Shown: positions 26,499-34,864 of the stretch, piece by piece
Layout: each line of letters opens with the position of its first letter
How positions within the stretch are numbered: the stretch's first letter is position 1
Assembly (NCBI GenBank): GCA_965221345.1
Contig: CBDCSD010000002.1
Coordinates: 2,232,001-2,296,000 of the forward strand
Origin: Bin5 sp965221345
GTDB lineage: Bacteria; Chloroflexota; Anaerolineae; Caldilineales; Caldilineaceae
Direction of reading: 5' to 3'
DNA: 64,000 nucleotides
The notes under the pieces: model-generated
Told to the model about the DNA's origin: nothing
Databases searched by the model: none
What the model saw: the letters and a program-made list of their open reading frames with translations, nothing else
Position numbers and translations under genes: made by a program

Positions 26499-27023
26499 TT
26501 AGCGGCGGTGGGCGAGGTGAATCTGTTGGCGCAACTCGCGGCGGGCCGTGTTGAGATTCTCTTTTATCTTGAAAAAGACCGCTTCGGTAACCTCCATCTC
26601 CTGCGAGATCAACAGTTCTTCAAGCGCTTCTACCACGCGCAGCACCTTGGCCTCCAACAGTTCGACAGTCGTCGCGTAGAGTGATTCGGGCAAAAAATAG
26701 AGTAGGATAACCAACCCCCACATGCTGAACGCCAGAATTCTGTTCCCACCCTGACTAAGTTGCTCTCTCAGCAGAAACATCGAAAATAGCCAGAGGACGA
26801 CGGCCGCTGCCATCAAATCATAGCGGGTGATTGGTCGGGCCGCGTTGATGTCCCGCACGCCGACGGCCAACTGGTCATACGTTTTCAGACGCGCCAACCA
26901 CAGGTTGAATTGCCGGCACTGCTGGCGGTTGACCCTGTTCTGATCAAAGTGGGCCAACTCCAGCGCACGTTCCCGGCATTGGTTGGCTAGCTCATAAAAC
27001 TCTTTGCGGGTCAGTTCTTCCAT
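26499..27023 (-). CDS. Uncharacterised membrane protein with two central helices
   Basis: About 174 residues from ATG 26023+1000 (27023): MEELTRKEFYELANQCRERA. I do not recognise the family. The N-terminal third is charged and helical; two membrane helices lie around residues 72-110 (AAAVVLWLFSMFLL, ILAFSMWGLVILLYFL), and the C-terminal part is a long charged helix (VVEALEELLISQEMEVTEA...ARRELRQQIHLAHRR). The topology suggests a homo-oligomeric membrane protein with cytoplasmic ends. It is convergent to the OLD nuclease gene with 51 nt between stops; a link to defence cannot be claimed. No clear ribosome site. The 200 nt after it (27024-27224) show nothing. Confidence 0.55.
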   Translation of the reverse strand: MEELTRKEFYELANQCRERALELAHFDQNRVNRQQCRQFNLWLARLKTYDQLAVGVRDINAARPITRYDLMAAAVVLWLFSMFLLREQLSQGGNRILAFSMWGLVILLYFLPESLYATTVELLEAKVLRVVEALEELLISQEMEVTEAVFFKIKENLNTARRELRQQIHLAHRR

Positions 27024-27224
27024 GAATCGAGTCCGCGAAATGCTCGTATCGAGCCTGTCGCCGCACCAGGAGGCACACAATGTCGCCCTGATCCCCCGGC
27101 AATCGAGCTACGCAGCCCGGTGAGCATAGGGCCAACCCGGCAAGGCCGCCGGACGGGTGTTCTTGCACAGCCAAATCTGCGCAGGCTTGCTCGCTGACGG
27201 ATGCTAAGCACAGTCGCTTTGCGT

Positions 27225-28256
27225 TCAGGTGAGCCACAGGGGCACAAGCCATAGCAACCCAGCCAAAATAACCGCGTTTATGGTATGTTCTACTGTGGCA
27301 ATGCCGGCCTGCCTGGAGAAAGGCCATACTCGTGCACGGGCAAATGCCCGTAAGAAGAGGGGGAATGCTCCCAGAACGAGAATTGTCCACACCGGCACAG
27401 CGCTGGTCGCCATCAACAGGATCAGAACGATAAACGCGGCAATGGAAAGTATAGCAGCTATGTCCAGGCCGCGCTCGGGTCCGAACACCACCGCCAAAGT
27501 GCGTCTCCGCAGACGCCAATCCCGATGCCAGCTATAGAAGCAGTAGGAATGGTAGGCCAGCCAGGCGAATGTTGCTGGCGCGAAGGCGATCCACAAGACA
27601 AGACGCGTGATTGAGCCCGTCAGCACAAAGTAGGTTCCGAGCAGAGGAATGACGCCCATGCCCAGCCAATAGGCAAGGTCGCCGAGCCACCAGAATCTGC
27701 GGGCGTAGCGTACGACCGACCACAGTGATACGCTGCACATCAGCCCGCTGATCAGCGCGAAGAACCAGATCGGCCAGCCCATGAAGAAACCGAGCCACAA
27801 CGCCGCCAGCACATAAATTGTCCCTGACATGAGTCCAAGGCTAAGGAATGTTTCGGGGCGCAACAGACCCTGCTGCATCCAGTCATAGCCATCGAAGAGC
27901 CCCGCAAGCGTCGGCCGCGGAGAATTCCGCTCGTTCGCAGGTGTAGCGTACAATCCCTCGCTGCGGATATGGCGCATGTAGTCCACATATGCACCCAGGT
28001 AATTGCAGGCCAGCGCCAGAGCGCCGAAGCTGAACAGCATCACGAGCGCCCACCAGATGCTGATTGTCCCAACTTGCCAACGGGCCGTGGCCGCTCCCCA
28101 CAAGACCGGCGTAAGTAGCGCAGGCACCGCCCGCAGCCGTCCCATCTGGGCGATCACTCTTAAGTAACCGACACCTACTGTGCCGACGCGGGTCTGCTGG
28201 GTCTGGGCGGCGCCGGCTCTGCTCCGGCGCGATTCGGACGGAATTCGGCTGAACAT
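27225..28256 (-). CDS. UbiA-family prenyltransferase
   Basis: An integral membrane protein of up to 343 residues with about eight helices. The start of the catalytic region reads MGRLRAVPALLTPVLWGAA, like RPxTLPAALAPVLVG in MenA. The first Asp-rich motif is degenerate: ACNYLGAYVDYMRH keeps the Asn and second Asp of NDxxDxxxD but lacks the first Asp. A YHSYCFYSWHRDWRLRRRT segment before a late helix pair resembles the second conserved block with RRRT. The substrate may be 1,4-dihydroxynaphthoate (menaquinone) or another isoprenoid acceptor. The N-terminal 35 residues are low complexity and include a 7-bp hairpin (28210-28230), so the real start may be downstream. Confidence 0.7.
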   Translation of the reverse strand: MFSRIPSESRRSRAGAAQTQQTRVGTVGVGYLRVIAQMGRLRAVPALLTPVLWGAATARWQVGTISIWWALVMLFSFGALALACNYLGAYVDYMRHIRSEGLYATPANERNSPRPTLAGLFDGYDWMQQGLLRPETFLSLGLMSGTIYVLAALWLGFFMGWPIWFFALISGLMCSVSLWSVVRYARRFWWLGDLAYWLGMGVIPLLGTYFVLTGSITRLVLWIAFAPATFAWLAYHSYCFYSWHRDWRLRRRTLAVVFGPERGLDIAAILSIAAFIVLILLMATSAVPVWTILVLGAFPLFLRAFARARVWPFSRQAGIATVEHTINAVILAGLLWLVPLWLT

Positions 28257-28445
28257 TTCTCGTCTATGAACAACTACACGTTAACATGTCTACATTCTAG
28301 CAGCTATAACTGATATGCTCAACCGAGTCTGTAGCGGTGCGCATCCCAAACTGGCTGAGTGTTTCTTCCCGCCACCCGGCTAAAGTGCTGTGTCTGTCGG
28401 CACGCCTCAACTGCAGGGATGATATCAGGAAGCTTGGATTGTATC

Positions 28446-30293
28446 TCAGTAGTGGACCCGCCAGCGCTCGTACAGCGGCGTGCCGTCCTTCTGGGCATAC
28501 ACCTGCTCTCGCTGCAGGCGGCCATTTCTCGCCCTGACAATACGCTCGAAAACGGCACGCCGCCCGCGGAAGAGCTCGTTTCCCGGTGTACGCAGGAGGT
28601 AGACATTGTCTACATTGTCCAGAAATAGTTCGATACGTTGGACAAATTTCTCGTCCGGCTCCAGCAGCGAAGTGTAGCCGAAAATTTCGAGGGGCTTGAC
28701 GCTTCCTTCGCTCAGAAAACGAATTGGCGCCTCCATCCCCCAGTCGAGGACGATAGGCGCGCCCATGCCTTCGTAGCGCAGGTCGAATGCGAGATGGTAG
28801 GAGGCATCTGAATGGTCCACCAGCCCGCCGCTGCGCGTCAGCGCCTTGTGGTAGGCGGCCGTCGCCCGCAGATCCAGCAGCGCCCCGGCGCACACGAGGA
28901 GCACGATGACGAACCGGAGCGCAGACACACGGCGGAAAGGTGGCCTCAACGGGTCGCGCGCAGCCAGGATCGGTAACCATTCCCACCACCGATGCCTGGG
29001 TGCCTCGGGTCGCCTGCGGTGGGCGGCACTAGACTGCGGTGCCCGGCCCATCTCAACTTTGTTTTTGGAACCGGACCATCGCCATAATTCGTGCAGACCA
29101 ACACCCGTCACAGCAATCGCCAGTGGATGTAGCAACGCATAGTGGGTGATGAACAGATCGCTGACAGTGAACAGACTGGAGGCGACCGCCGCTGCCAGCA
29201 ACAGGAGCGGCGGTCCGACCACACGGCGGGCGGCGGGGCGTAACAACGCTGCCGCCGGCAGCGCCAGCGCCAGCCAGGGCGCAAGCGTGTTTTGTTCGAC
29301 TGTGCCCAGATACCAGAGATGGTTCCCGCGCAAGGTCTGCAGCAACTGCTGCCAGCGCACGATTGCGTTGGTCACAATGGCGACATTGTTCACGCCATAG
29401 TAGCTGCTACTGAAATTCTGAGTTATCGAAGTAAGCGTGCCGCCCGTCTTCAGATTGAACAGGATGAAGGGGACCAGGGGCAATGCGAAAGCAAGAGCGG
29501 CAATGAGGAGCAGGGCAAGGGGGCGAGCATGATGCAGGTTCGTTTGCCTGCTTCTGGGTGCGTTCGCAAGCGGCCGCGGCAATCTCTCCCCGGCGTTGAC
29601 GTGAAGTGCGCTTTTTGCCCGCTGCCACAGGTACCAGCCGGCGCACCCTAAGCTGAAAGGCATGACAATCCACGCGGCCAGCAGTTTGGCGTAGACTGCC
29701 AGCCCGGCGCAAAGAGCCGAGAGAATTAGCGCACGGCCTTGCCCGAGCCGCAACCAGCGAAGCGCCTGCCAAATACAGGCGAAGGTGAAGGGGAACGTGG
29801 CGTTTGTAACGAAGATCCCCTGTCGTTGCCAGAACACAAAACTGGGCGCGGCGGCCAAGAGGGTCAGGCAAGCGAGAGCGGCCGGGGCGATGGGTGCAAC
29901 TGGGGCCGCACTGCGCGCGCAGAGGGCCAGCCACTCTGAGACTGATCTTTCCAACGCAAGCAGCCCCAGAACGGCCAAGAACAAGGGGAGAAGCCGCAGA
30001 TTGGGCACGCCGATACCGGTGGCCGCCAGAAAAGGCAGGGCCAAATAGACGTTGAGCGCGCCGATGTAGTCCTGCACCATCAAGGGAAAATCCAGGCCGA
30101 AGACGGTTACGGTGGCGTCGCGGAATGCGGTTACGGGGGCGCCGTGGAGCAACTCCATCGCATTGACGCCCGCCTCTTTGGCCTCGTCATAGTGGAGACC
30201 GGGCAAGCCTAACTGATATGCGGCCAGAAAAAGAAAGAGGCCGACCGTTGCAACCAGCCAGCCTAGTCGTATCTTGCTGCGCCCGCGCGTCAT
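28446..30293 (-). CDS. ArnT/PMT-like membrane glycosyltransferase (GT39/GT83 type)
   Basis: A 615-residue protein with an N-terminal helix, LHYDEAKEAGVNAMELLHG (the acidic DEA motif in the first external loop characteristic of GT-C enzymes), and about ten further hydrophobic segments to residue 460. The last 150 residues form a soluble domain (SYHLAFDLRYEGMGAPIVLD, SVKPLEIFGYTSLLEPDEKF). Such enzymes transfer a sugar from a polyprenyl-phosphate donor to lipid or protein on the outer face. Its ATG overlaps the stop of the upstream gene (ATGA at 30290-30293), so the two are translationally coupled. Confidence 0.72.
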   Translation of the reverse strand: MTRGRSKIRLGWLVATVGLFLFLAAYQLGLPGLHYDEAKEAGVNAMELLHGAPVTAFRDATVTVFGLDFPLMVQDYIGALNVYLALPFLAATGIGVPNLRLLPLFLAVLGLLALERSVSEWLALCARSAAPVAPIAPAALACLTLLAAAPSFVFWQRQGIFVTNATFPFTFACIWQALRWLRLGQGRALILSALCAGLAVYAKLLAAWIVMPFSLGCAGWYLWQRAKSALHVNAGERLPRPLANAPRSRQTNLHHARPLALLLIAALAFALPLVPFILFNLKTGGTLTSITQNFSSSYYGVNNVAIVTNAIVRWQQLLQTLRGNHLWYLGTVEQNTLAPWLALALPAAALLRPAARRVVGPPLLLLAAAVASSLFTVSDLFITHYALLHPLAIAVTGVGLHELWRWSGSKNKVEMGRAPQSSAAHRRRPEAPRHRWWEWLPILAARDPLRPPFRRVSALRFVIVLLVCAGALLDLRATAAYHKALTRSGGLVDHSDASYHLAFDLRYEGMGAPIVLDWGMEAPIRFLSEGSVKPLEIFGYTSLLEPDEKFVQRIELFLDNVDNVYLLRTPGNELFRGRRAVFERIVRARNGRLQREQVYAQKDGTPLYERWRVHY

Positions 30294-31582
30294 TCGACGA
30301 TCAGTTCCAAGTCGCTGGCGAAAGTTTCGTAATTCCAGCCGCTGGCGTAAAGCCTGATGCTTTCGATGTGGACCGGCCGGGTCGCCTCCAACTCTTCCAT
30401 CAGATTGCCTGACTCATAGCTATGCCAGGTGAATTGCGGGATCTTTTTGCCGCCAGACAGCGGATAATCCGGTCTTGGGTCCATGTTATAGAAGCCATAA
30501 CCCCACACTACTTCCTTGCCGTGAATGTCCGTATAGGTGATTTCGACGCGCAATGGAAACTCAGAACTCAGTTCGCCCGCGCCTTCCAGAGTCTGCCAAA
30601 TCAGATTGACGTCCAGCTTCACAACCAGAGAGTCGTAGCTACGCACCTCCTGGTCGACGACTTGACGAATACCGATCTCGGTATGAACTTTGTCAGGGCC
30701 TCTGTATAAGAAGCGGGCCACGTGACGTCCGTCCTTCTCGAGGAATTCGGCGGTGCCCGGAGTAACATGTGGTGGAGTGTAGCTTTCCCACTCCTCTCCC
30801 AGTGGACTGCTGAATGCGCCGTCCCGAAGGAGGTTGTGTTCGGCAGGGACCGCTGGCAAAATCGTCCCGTCTGCTTGCATCCAAGTGCGCAGACCTGGTT
30901 CAACTTCTACCGGCTCTTGGCCGGGCTGAATAAGACTTGCGATACCTTGTTTCACCACCACTTCGCTGTTTTCGGCGTTGACGAAAAAGGCGTAGTTTCC
31001 TTCCCGCAGGTGAGCCTCGCCATGCGGCGTCTCGATCTGAACTTCGACCGGTCGATCCAATGCGCTTCTAGTAAACAGCCGCACCTGTCCCTCTTGAAGA
31101 CGAATGCGTACCGTATACGGCTGATCGCTGCCAGCAAAGTAGGGCCGTCGGCTCCGCACAATTTCGAGTGACGTGCCGGGATAGAGGAGAATTGTTCCCA
31201 TCAGCTCATTGCTCTGGCCACTTGCGGGGAGACCCAGCACACCCTGGGTTGCCGCACCGGTCGTTTCCAGCCGGCTGCCTTCGCCGATGCCTTCGCGCCT
31301 GTCGGTGAGGGCAATCGGTTGATCGGAACGCGGCAAGTAGAGAAGAACTGTACCTACCGTAGTCTCGAATTCGAGAGATTGTTTCACTGCGGCTGAATGG
31401 TAGAGTCCCCGAATCGCCAAGGGGATGCCCGTCAACAGGACAAGAAAGATGGCAAAGGAGAGCAGAATGACGATCCAGGCTGCACGCTCTGGACGTTCAC
31501 GCCAGCGGGGCAGAGTCTGTGTATGAACGGTCGACGCCGCGTCAACTGTGGCGCTCGGCGATACCGACGGTTCCGCCGTCAT
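30290..31582 (-). CDS. Membrane-anchored FecR-like protein
   Basis: A 430-residue protein with a cytoplasmic 30-residue N-terminus, a single helix (AAWIVILLSFAIFLVLLTGI) and a large external part. Residues about 75-240 resemble a FecR-type fold: PGTSLEIVRSRRPYF, RIRLQEGQVRLFT, ETPHGEAHLREGNYAFFVN and SEVVVKQGIASLIQ. The C-terminal 180 residues look like a carbohydrate-binding-like beta sandwich (LRDGAFSSPLGEEWESY, HVARFLYRG, VVKLDVNLIWQTL). The role may be cell-surface sensing or wall attachment. It lies in a minus-strand run with the TPR gene (14-nt gap) upstream and the glycosyltransferase (4-nt overlap) downstream. Confidence 0.65.
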   Translation of the reverse strand: MTAEPSVSPSATVDAASTVHTQTLPRWRERPERAAWIVILLSFAIFLVLLTGIPLAIRGLYHSAAVKQSLEFETTVGTVLLYLPRSDQPIALTDRREGIGEGSRLETTGAATQGVLGLPASGQSNELMGTILLYPGTSLEIVRSRRPYFAGSDQPYTVRIRLQEGQVRLFTRSALDRPVEVQIETPHGEAHLREGNYAFFVNAENSEVVVKQGIASLIQPGQEPVEVEPGLRTWMQADGTILPAVPAEHNLLRDGAFSSPLGEEWESYTPPHVTPGTAEFLEKDGRHVARFLYRGPDKVHTEIGIRQVVDQEVRSYDSLVVKLDVNLIWQTLEGAGELSSEFPLRVEITYTDIHGKEVVWGYGFYNMDPRPDYPLSGGKKIPQFTWHSYESGNLMEELEATRPVHIESIRLYASGWNYETFASDLELIVE

Positions 31583-31596
31583 TATTGCTCTTCCTC

Positions 31597-32217
31597 TCAG
31601 TTTTGATCTGTTGAGCGTCCGTTTAGACTTCGGGTCTCATTGGCGCGTCCCTGCTGGGCGTGACCGTGCCTTTTCTCGCGTTCTCTTTCCACTAACAGGT
31701 CACTGAGGTTTTCCATCCAGAAGCGGGCATCCCGGTCATCTGGATTGATTTCCAAGGCCCGCTGGAACAACGCGGACGATCGGCTCAAGTTTCCCTGCTG
31801 TTTGTATATCAAGCCCAGGTGGTAGTGAACGTTGGGAGTGCTTGGATCGATCCCGAGCGCCTTTTCGTAGGCAGCAATGGCCCTTGCCTGGTGCTTCGGG
31901 CCGGAAGTTTCCAGTCGACCCAGATGGGCGGCTGCCAGGTTTGTCCACAGCAGCACATTTTCCGGTGAGACATCCACGGCCTTTCTCAGTATTTGGACCG
32001 CCTTCGACCACTTTCGTTGTAAGATCAGTGCGCCACCCAAATTGATGGCGATATCAGGGTCGTTGGGAAGGTCTGCTCGGAGCGGCTCAAGCACGGCGAT
32101 GGCTTCACCGGGCCGATTGGCACGCAACAGGCGGGCACTTTCATTGAGAATCGTTCGGTAGTCGGCGGAAGTGCCGCGACTGTCGGAAAGAGATTGGTTC
32201 GGGTTGTTGTCAGTCAT
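31597..32217 (-). CDS. Tetratricopeptide-repeat protein
   Basis: A 206-residue protein with at least three TPR-like 34-residue units: NESARLLRANRPGEAIAVLE, PDIAINLGGALILQRKWSKA, VLLWTNLAAAHLGRLE and PNVHYHLGLIYKQQGNLSRS, each with the W/L-G-Y-A-F-A-P pattern and a closing acidic-Pro turn. It ends in a basic, Gln/Asn-rich tail. There is no signal peptide, so it is cytoplasmic and probably a scaffold. The gene is the third of a run HEAT-unknown-TPR-FecR-glycosyltransferase on the minus strand. Confidence 0.8.
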   Translation of the reverse strand: MTDNNPNQSLSDSRGTSADYRTILNESARLLRANRPGEAIAVLEPLRADLPNDPDIAINLGGALILQRKWSKAVQILRKAVDVSPENVLLWTNLAAAHLGRLETSGPKHQARAIAAYEKALGIDPSTPNVHYHLGLIYKQQGNLSRSSALFQRALEINPDDRDARFWMENLSDLLVEREREKRHGHAQQGRANETRSLNGRSTDQN

Positions 32218-32281
32218 TGCTTTCTGCGTTCGTTAACTCGGAATTATTATCTCGGCACAAAGATGTGCAGAGACAGTTCAA

Positions 32282-32641
32282 TCAGCGTGAATCTGCCTGC
32301 GCAGCCGCGGGGTCGTCAGCTTCCTCGTCCAAGTTGTGGAACACTTCGTACTCGTCCAATGTGGGAGCAAAGAATTCGATAACGAATTCATTGGGCAGCC
32401 CCATCGGCAGGACCAGTTCACTTAGGAGTGCCTGTACGAACATTCGCCTGCGTTCAGGTTTCATGCGCTGCGACCCCATATCCCACAACAGAATCGTTCC
32501 ATAAGTGCCTTCGCCAGTGTAGTGCAGATCGAGTTTGCCGATCGTAAGGGGCTGATCTTCGACATCTGTCTGGGCCAAGTCAAAGAGTGCGTACTGTTCA
32601 GAACTGTGCGTGCGTACCAGACGCTTGAGCTTCAGGTTCAC
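32282..32641 (-). CDS. Conserved hypothetical protein, coupled to the HEAT-repeat gene
   Basis: About 119 residues from GTG 32641 (MNLKLKRLVRTHSSEQY); the GTG overlaps the TAG stop of the HEAT-repeat gene and GGGAG lies five bases upstream, so translation is coupled. I do not recognise a family. Visible features are a beta-rich middle (IGKLDLHYTGEGTYGTILLWD), a helix (ERRRMFVQALLSELV) and an acidic Ala-rich end (LDEEADDPAAAQADSR). A 65-nt gap separates it from the TPR gene. Confidence 0.6.
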   Translation of the reverse strand: MNLKLKRLVRTHSSEQYALFDLAQTDVEDQPLTIGKLDLHYTGEGTYGTILLWDMGSQRMKPERRRMFVQALLSELVLPMGLPNEFVIEFFAPTLDEYEVFHNLDEEADDPAAAQADSR

Positions 32642-33663
32642 TACGTCTCCCAATCATCCGCTTCATCTTCCCAGTTTTCCAGAGAATCATCAAACAGGGG
32701 AATCCCCTCAGCATCCCCGTAAAAGAGAGTCTCTTCCAGAGCGTCCGCGGCCGATTTCGCTTCGTCGGAGTCGTCGCTGGCGCTCATGGCGTTTAGCATC
32801 TCCTTAGCCTGTCGTCCGCCAAGCCGACCAAGTGCGAAAATCGCAGCCAGCCGGACCGGTTTGTTCTCGTCGGACTGCATGGCGATCAGGTCTTCGAGCG
32901 CGTCACTGGCTTCCAGTTCGCCGCAGGCTCGTGCCGCGGCTGCTCGCATTTCCTCCTCAGGGCTGCCCAATTCGACCTGAACGATGGAGCGCCAGCGTAC
33001 ATCTGAGCTGCGTCCCATTGCACGCAGCGCAGCCACCCGCATCTCCTCAAAGTGGGAATAGTAGCCATCTTCGATTAACTCTCGAATGCCGGTTTCTCCG
33101 GAAAAGGCGATGCTCTCCAAGGCGTGGGCCTGAACGTTGAGCGGCTCCGTTTCGGCGTGTAAGACGGCTAGCAGTGCGTTCTCGGCGCGCATGGCCAGCG
33201 CCGGCGAGAGTTCGTCCAGCTCACCGGCCAGCACAAACGCGCCCAAGGCTTCGGCGGCGGCTGCGCGAACGGTATCGTAGGGATCATTGTTCAGAATGTG
33301 GATCAGGGGACCGACAAGATCTGCTTCTCTGTCCTCCCACAGACCGCGGATGGCAAGGATGCGCATATCGGGCAGTGGGTCGGTCAATGTCAGACGCAGC
33401 AGCCGGCCCAGTTGCACGTGCAGGTTGGCGACGCTTTCTTCGACGAGCGAACGTACAACATACAGCCGGCGTGCGTCGCTGATAGTTGCCCAAGCTTCTT
33501 GCACGCGCCGCAAATCGGCCAGGCTCAGGTCGGACAGGGCGGTCAGTTCCTGCGCATGCGGCAGCTCCTCGTCTTCCTGTAGCTGGGTTAGCAGGACCTC
33601 GACGGAAAGGGCCGGGCTTGGTTGCGTTTGCGCGTCGCTATAGGGCGCGACAGAATCGGTCAC
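32641..33663 (-). CDS. HEAT-repeat protein
   Basis: About 340 residues of alpha-helical repeats. Individual HEAT/PBS-lyase-type units can be read as LPDMRILAIRGLWEDREADL, DPYDTVRAAAAEALGAFV, LNVQAHALESIAFSGETG, EEMRVAALRAMGRSSD, EEMRAAAARACGELEASDAL and ENKPVRLAAIFALGRLGG. The ends are acidic (DDSLENWEDEADDWET). It has no enzymatic motif and probably acts as a protein-binding scaffold. I prefer GTG 33663 (after GAGG) to the TTG at 33681; the first codons overlap a palindromic element (33628-33651). A promoter lies at 33734-33762. Confidence 0.82.
   Translation of the reverse strand: MTDSVAPYSDAQTQPSPALSVEVLLTQLQEDEELPHAQELTALSDLSLADLRRVQEAWATISDARRLYVVRSLVEESVANLHVQLGRLLRLTLTDPLPDMRILAIRGLWEDREADLVGPLIHILNNDPYDTVRAAAAEALGAFVLAGELDELSPALAMRAENALLAVLHAETEPLNVQAHALESIAFSGETGIRELIEDGYYSHFEEMRVAALRAMGRSSDVRWRSIVQVELGSPEEEMRAAAARACGELEASDALEDLIAMQSDENKPVRLAAIFALGRLGGRQAKEMLNAMSASDDSDEAKSAADALEETLFYGDAEGIPLFDDSLENWEDEADDWET
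33628..33651 (+). repeat. GC-rich palindromic element, copy B
   Basis: Twenty-three of 24 bases match 15691-15714. Here it forms part of the first codons of the HEAT-repeat gene (minus strand), where it would encode VAPYSDAQ; the other copy would read VAPYRDAQ in the same relative frame. Confidence 0.6.
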
Positions 33664-33733
33664 AAGTCGCCTCACATACAATAGGTGCTATTCGCTAGAA
33701 AACGGATCCATATATCCTGCATAGGCTGAATGA

Positions 33734-33762
33734 ATTATAAACGACATTCACGCTGTTGCCAG
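33734..33762 (-). promoter_or_regulatory. Promoter of the minus-strand HEAT-TPR-FecR-glycosyltransferase run
   Basis: On the minus strand CTGGCA (33757-33762), 17-nt spacer, TATAAT (33734-33739): perfect -10 and 4/6 -35. The predicted start near 33727 lies about 65 nt before GTG 33663. Confidence 0.65.
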
Positions 33763-33797
33763 ATAAGTAGAGCGTGTTGGCACGCAACCGCACTGGG

Positions 33798-34811
33798 CTA
33801 CCCAGAAGGCGTTGGGCTGGGCGTTTCGGTGACAGCCGCGGTCGGCGTCGGAGTCGGCGTGACCTGGAGCAATCCTGGTAGCACGATTTCGTCTCCTATT
33901 TGCAGTCTCGTGGCATCCTGGCTGGAGAGACGATTCGCTATCAGCAAGTCATCTGCGGAGATGTCAAATAGATTAGCAATTTTCGCAATTGTATCGCCCT
34001 TTTTGATCGTATAAGTCATCCACGCGGGAGTGGGAGCGGGAGTGAGAGTGGCTGTCGGTGTTTCGGTCGCAGTTGCAGTTGGCGTTGGTGTAGGCGTGGG
34101 CTGGGGAGTTGCAGTTTGTTCCACTGGGGCGATGGTCGCAGTGGCAGTATTTGTGGGGGCCGCAACGGTTACGGCGGGCGTCTCAGCGGGTGGAACTGCC
34201 GTGTCCGCTGGCAAGGACGCAGCCTGTGATCCGTTGGCTGCTGCGTTTGTTTCCTCCGGCGTTTGTGTTGAGATCGCGACAGCGGCGGGGGCCCCGCTGG
34301 AAGGAGACGACTCGTCGGACTGGCCGGGGCTGCTTTGAACTACCGCGGGCGCCAGGCTCTCGCGCGCGAGACGAACGGTCGGTTCGCTGTCTGAGGAGGC
34401 GGGTGTAATGACGAAATTCTGGAGGAGAGGCAAGCTTTCATTCTCTTGCAGGAAGGACGGCATCCCTCGCGCGACAAGCGCAATGGCCAGTGCCCCAACC
34501 AGCAGAGCCGGCGCGCCAATGGTGAGCAGCCGCGATGGCGCAGCGCGCAGATTGCGCCCGCAGTGGGGGCAGATGACATGGTCGGTTGTGGCATGCCGGC
34601 CACAGCGTAGACACCGTACCCTGGTCAGACGTGGGACCAGGCGAGTGCCGCACTCTGCGCAAACGACTTGGTTTTGCAGGACAACAGTATAGCAGGAGGG
34701 GCAGCGCTTTGCCCCCCAAGAGGGGATTTGCGCCTCTGGGCGACTGTCGGGTTGGTCTGAATTGAACTGATCGGAACTGGCATCCGAAATGCTTGTATCA
34801 TCTAAAGACAT
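33798..34811 (-). CDS. Zinc-ribbon, transmembrane and LysM-domain protein
   Basis: A 337-residue protein with an unusual layout. An acidic N-terminus (1-30) leads to two double-CxxC ribbons (CPSCYTVV, CAECGTRL, CLRCGRHA, CPHCGRNL; about 37-90), then one membrane helix (APALLVGALAIALVARG). About 130 residues of Ala/Thr/Pro/Ser-rich linker follow, with PTPTPTATATETPT-like repeats, and a LysM domain near the end (MTYTIKKGDTIAKIANLF, LLIANRL, LQIGDEIVLPG). The ribbons would sit in the cytoplasm and LysM outside, bound to peptidoglycan. It lies 53 nt downstream of the RseP-type protease gene and may be co-transcribed. Confidence 0.78.
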   Translation of the reverse strand: MSLDDTSISDASSDQFNSDQPDSRPEAQIPSWGAKRCPSCYTVVLQNQVVCAECGTRLVPRLTRVRCLRCGRHATTDHVICPHCGRNLRAAPSRLLTIGAPALLVGALAIALVARGMPSFLQENESLPLLQNFVITPASSDSEPTVRLARESLAPAVVQSSPGQSDESSPSSGAPAAVAISTQTPEETNAAANGSQAASLPADTAVPPAETPAVTVAAPTNTATATIAPVEQTATPQPTPTPTPTATATETPTATLTPAPTPAWMTYTIKKGDTIAKIANLFDISADDLLIANRLSSQDATRLQIGDEIVLPGLLQVTPTPTPTAAVTETPSPTPSG

Positions 34812-34864
34812 GGTCGGGGCATTTATTTCGTCTTACCGGGATTTGACAGCTTACGTTTGCCCTG

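Noticed and set aside
34020..34130. Tandem repeats suggestive of a CRISPR array or minisatellite
   Set aside because: The repetition is the Thr/Pro/Ala-rich linker of the LysM protein (short, degenerate codon repeats without spacers).
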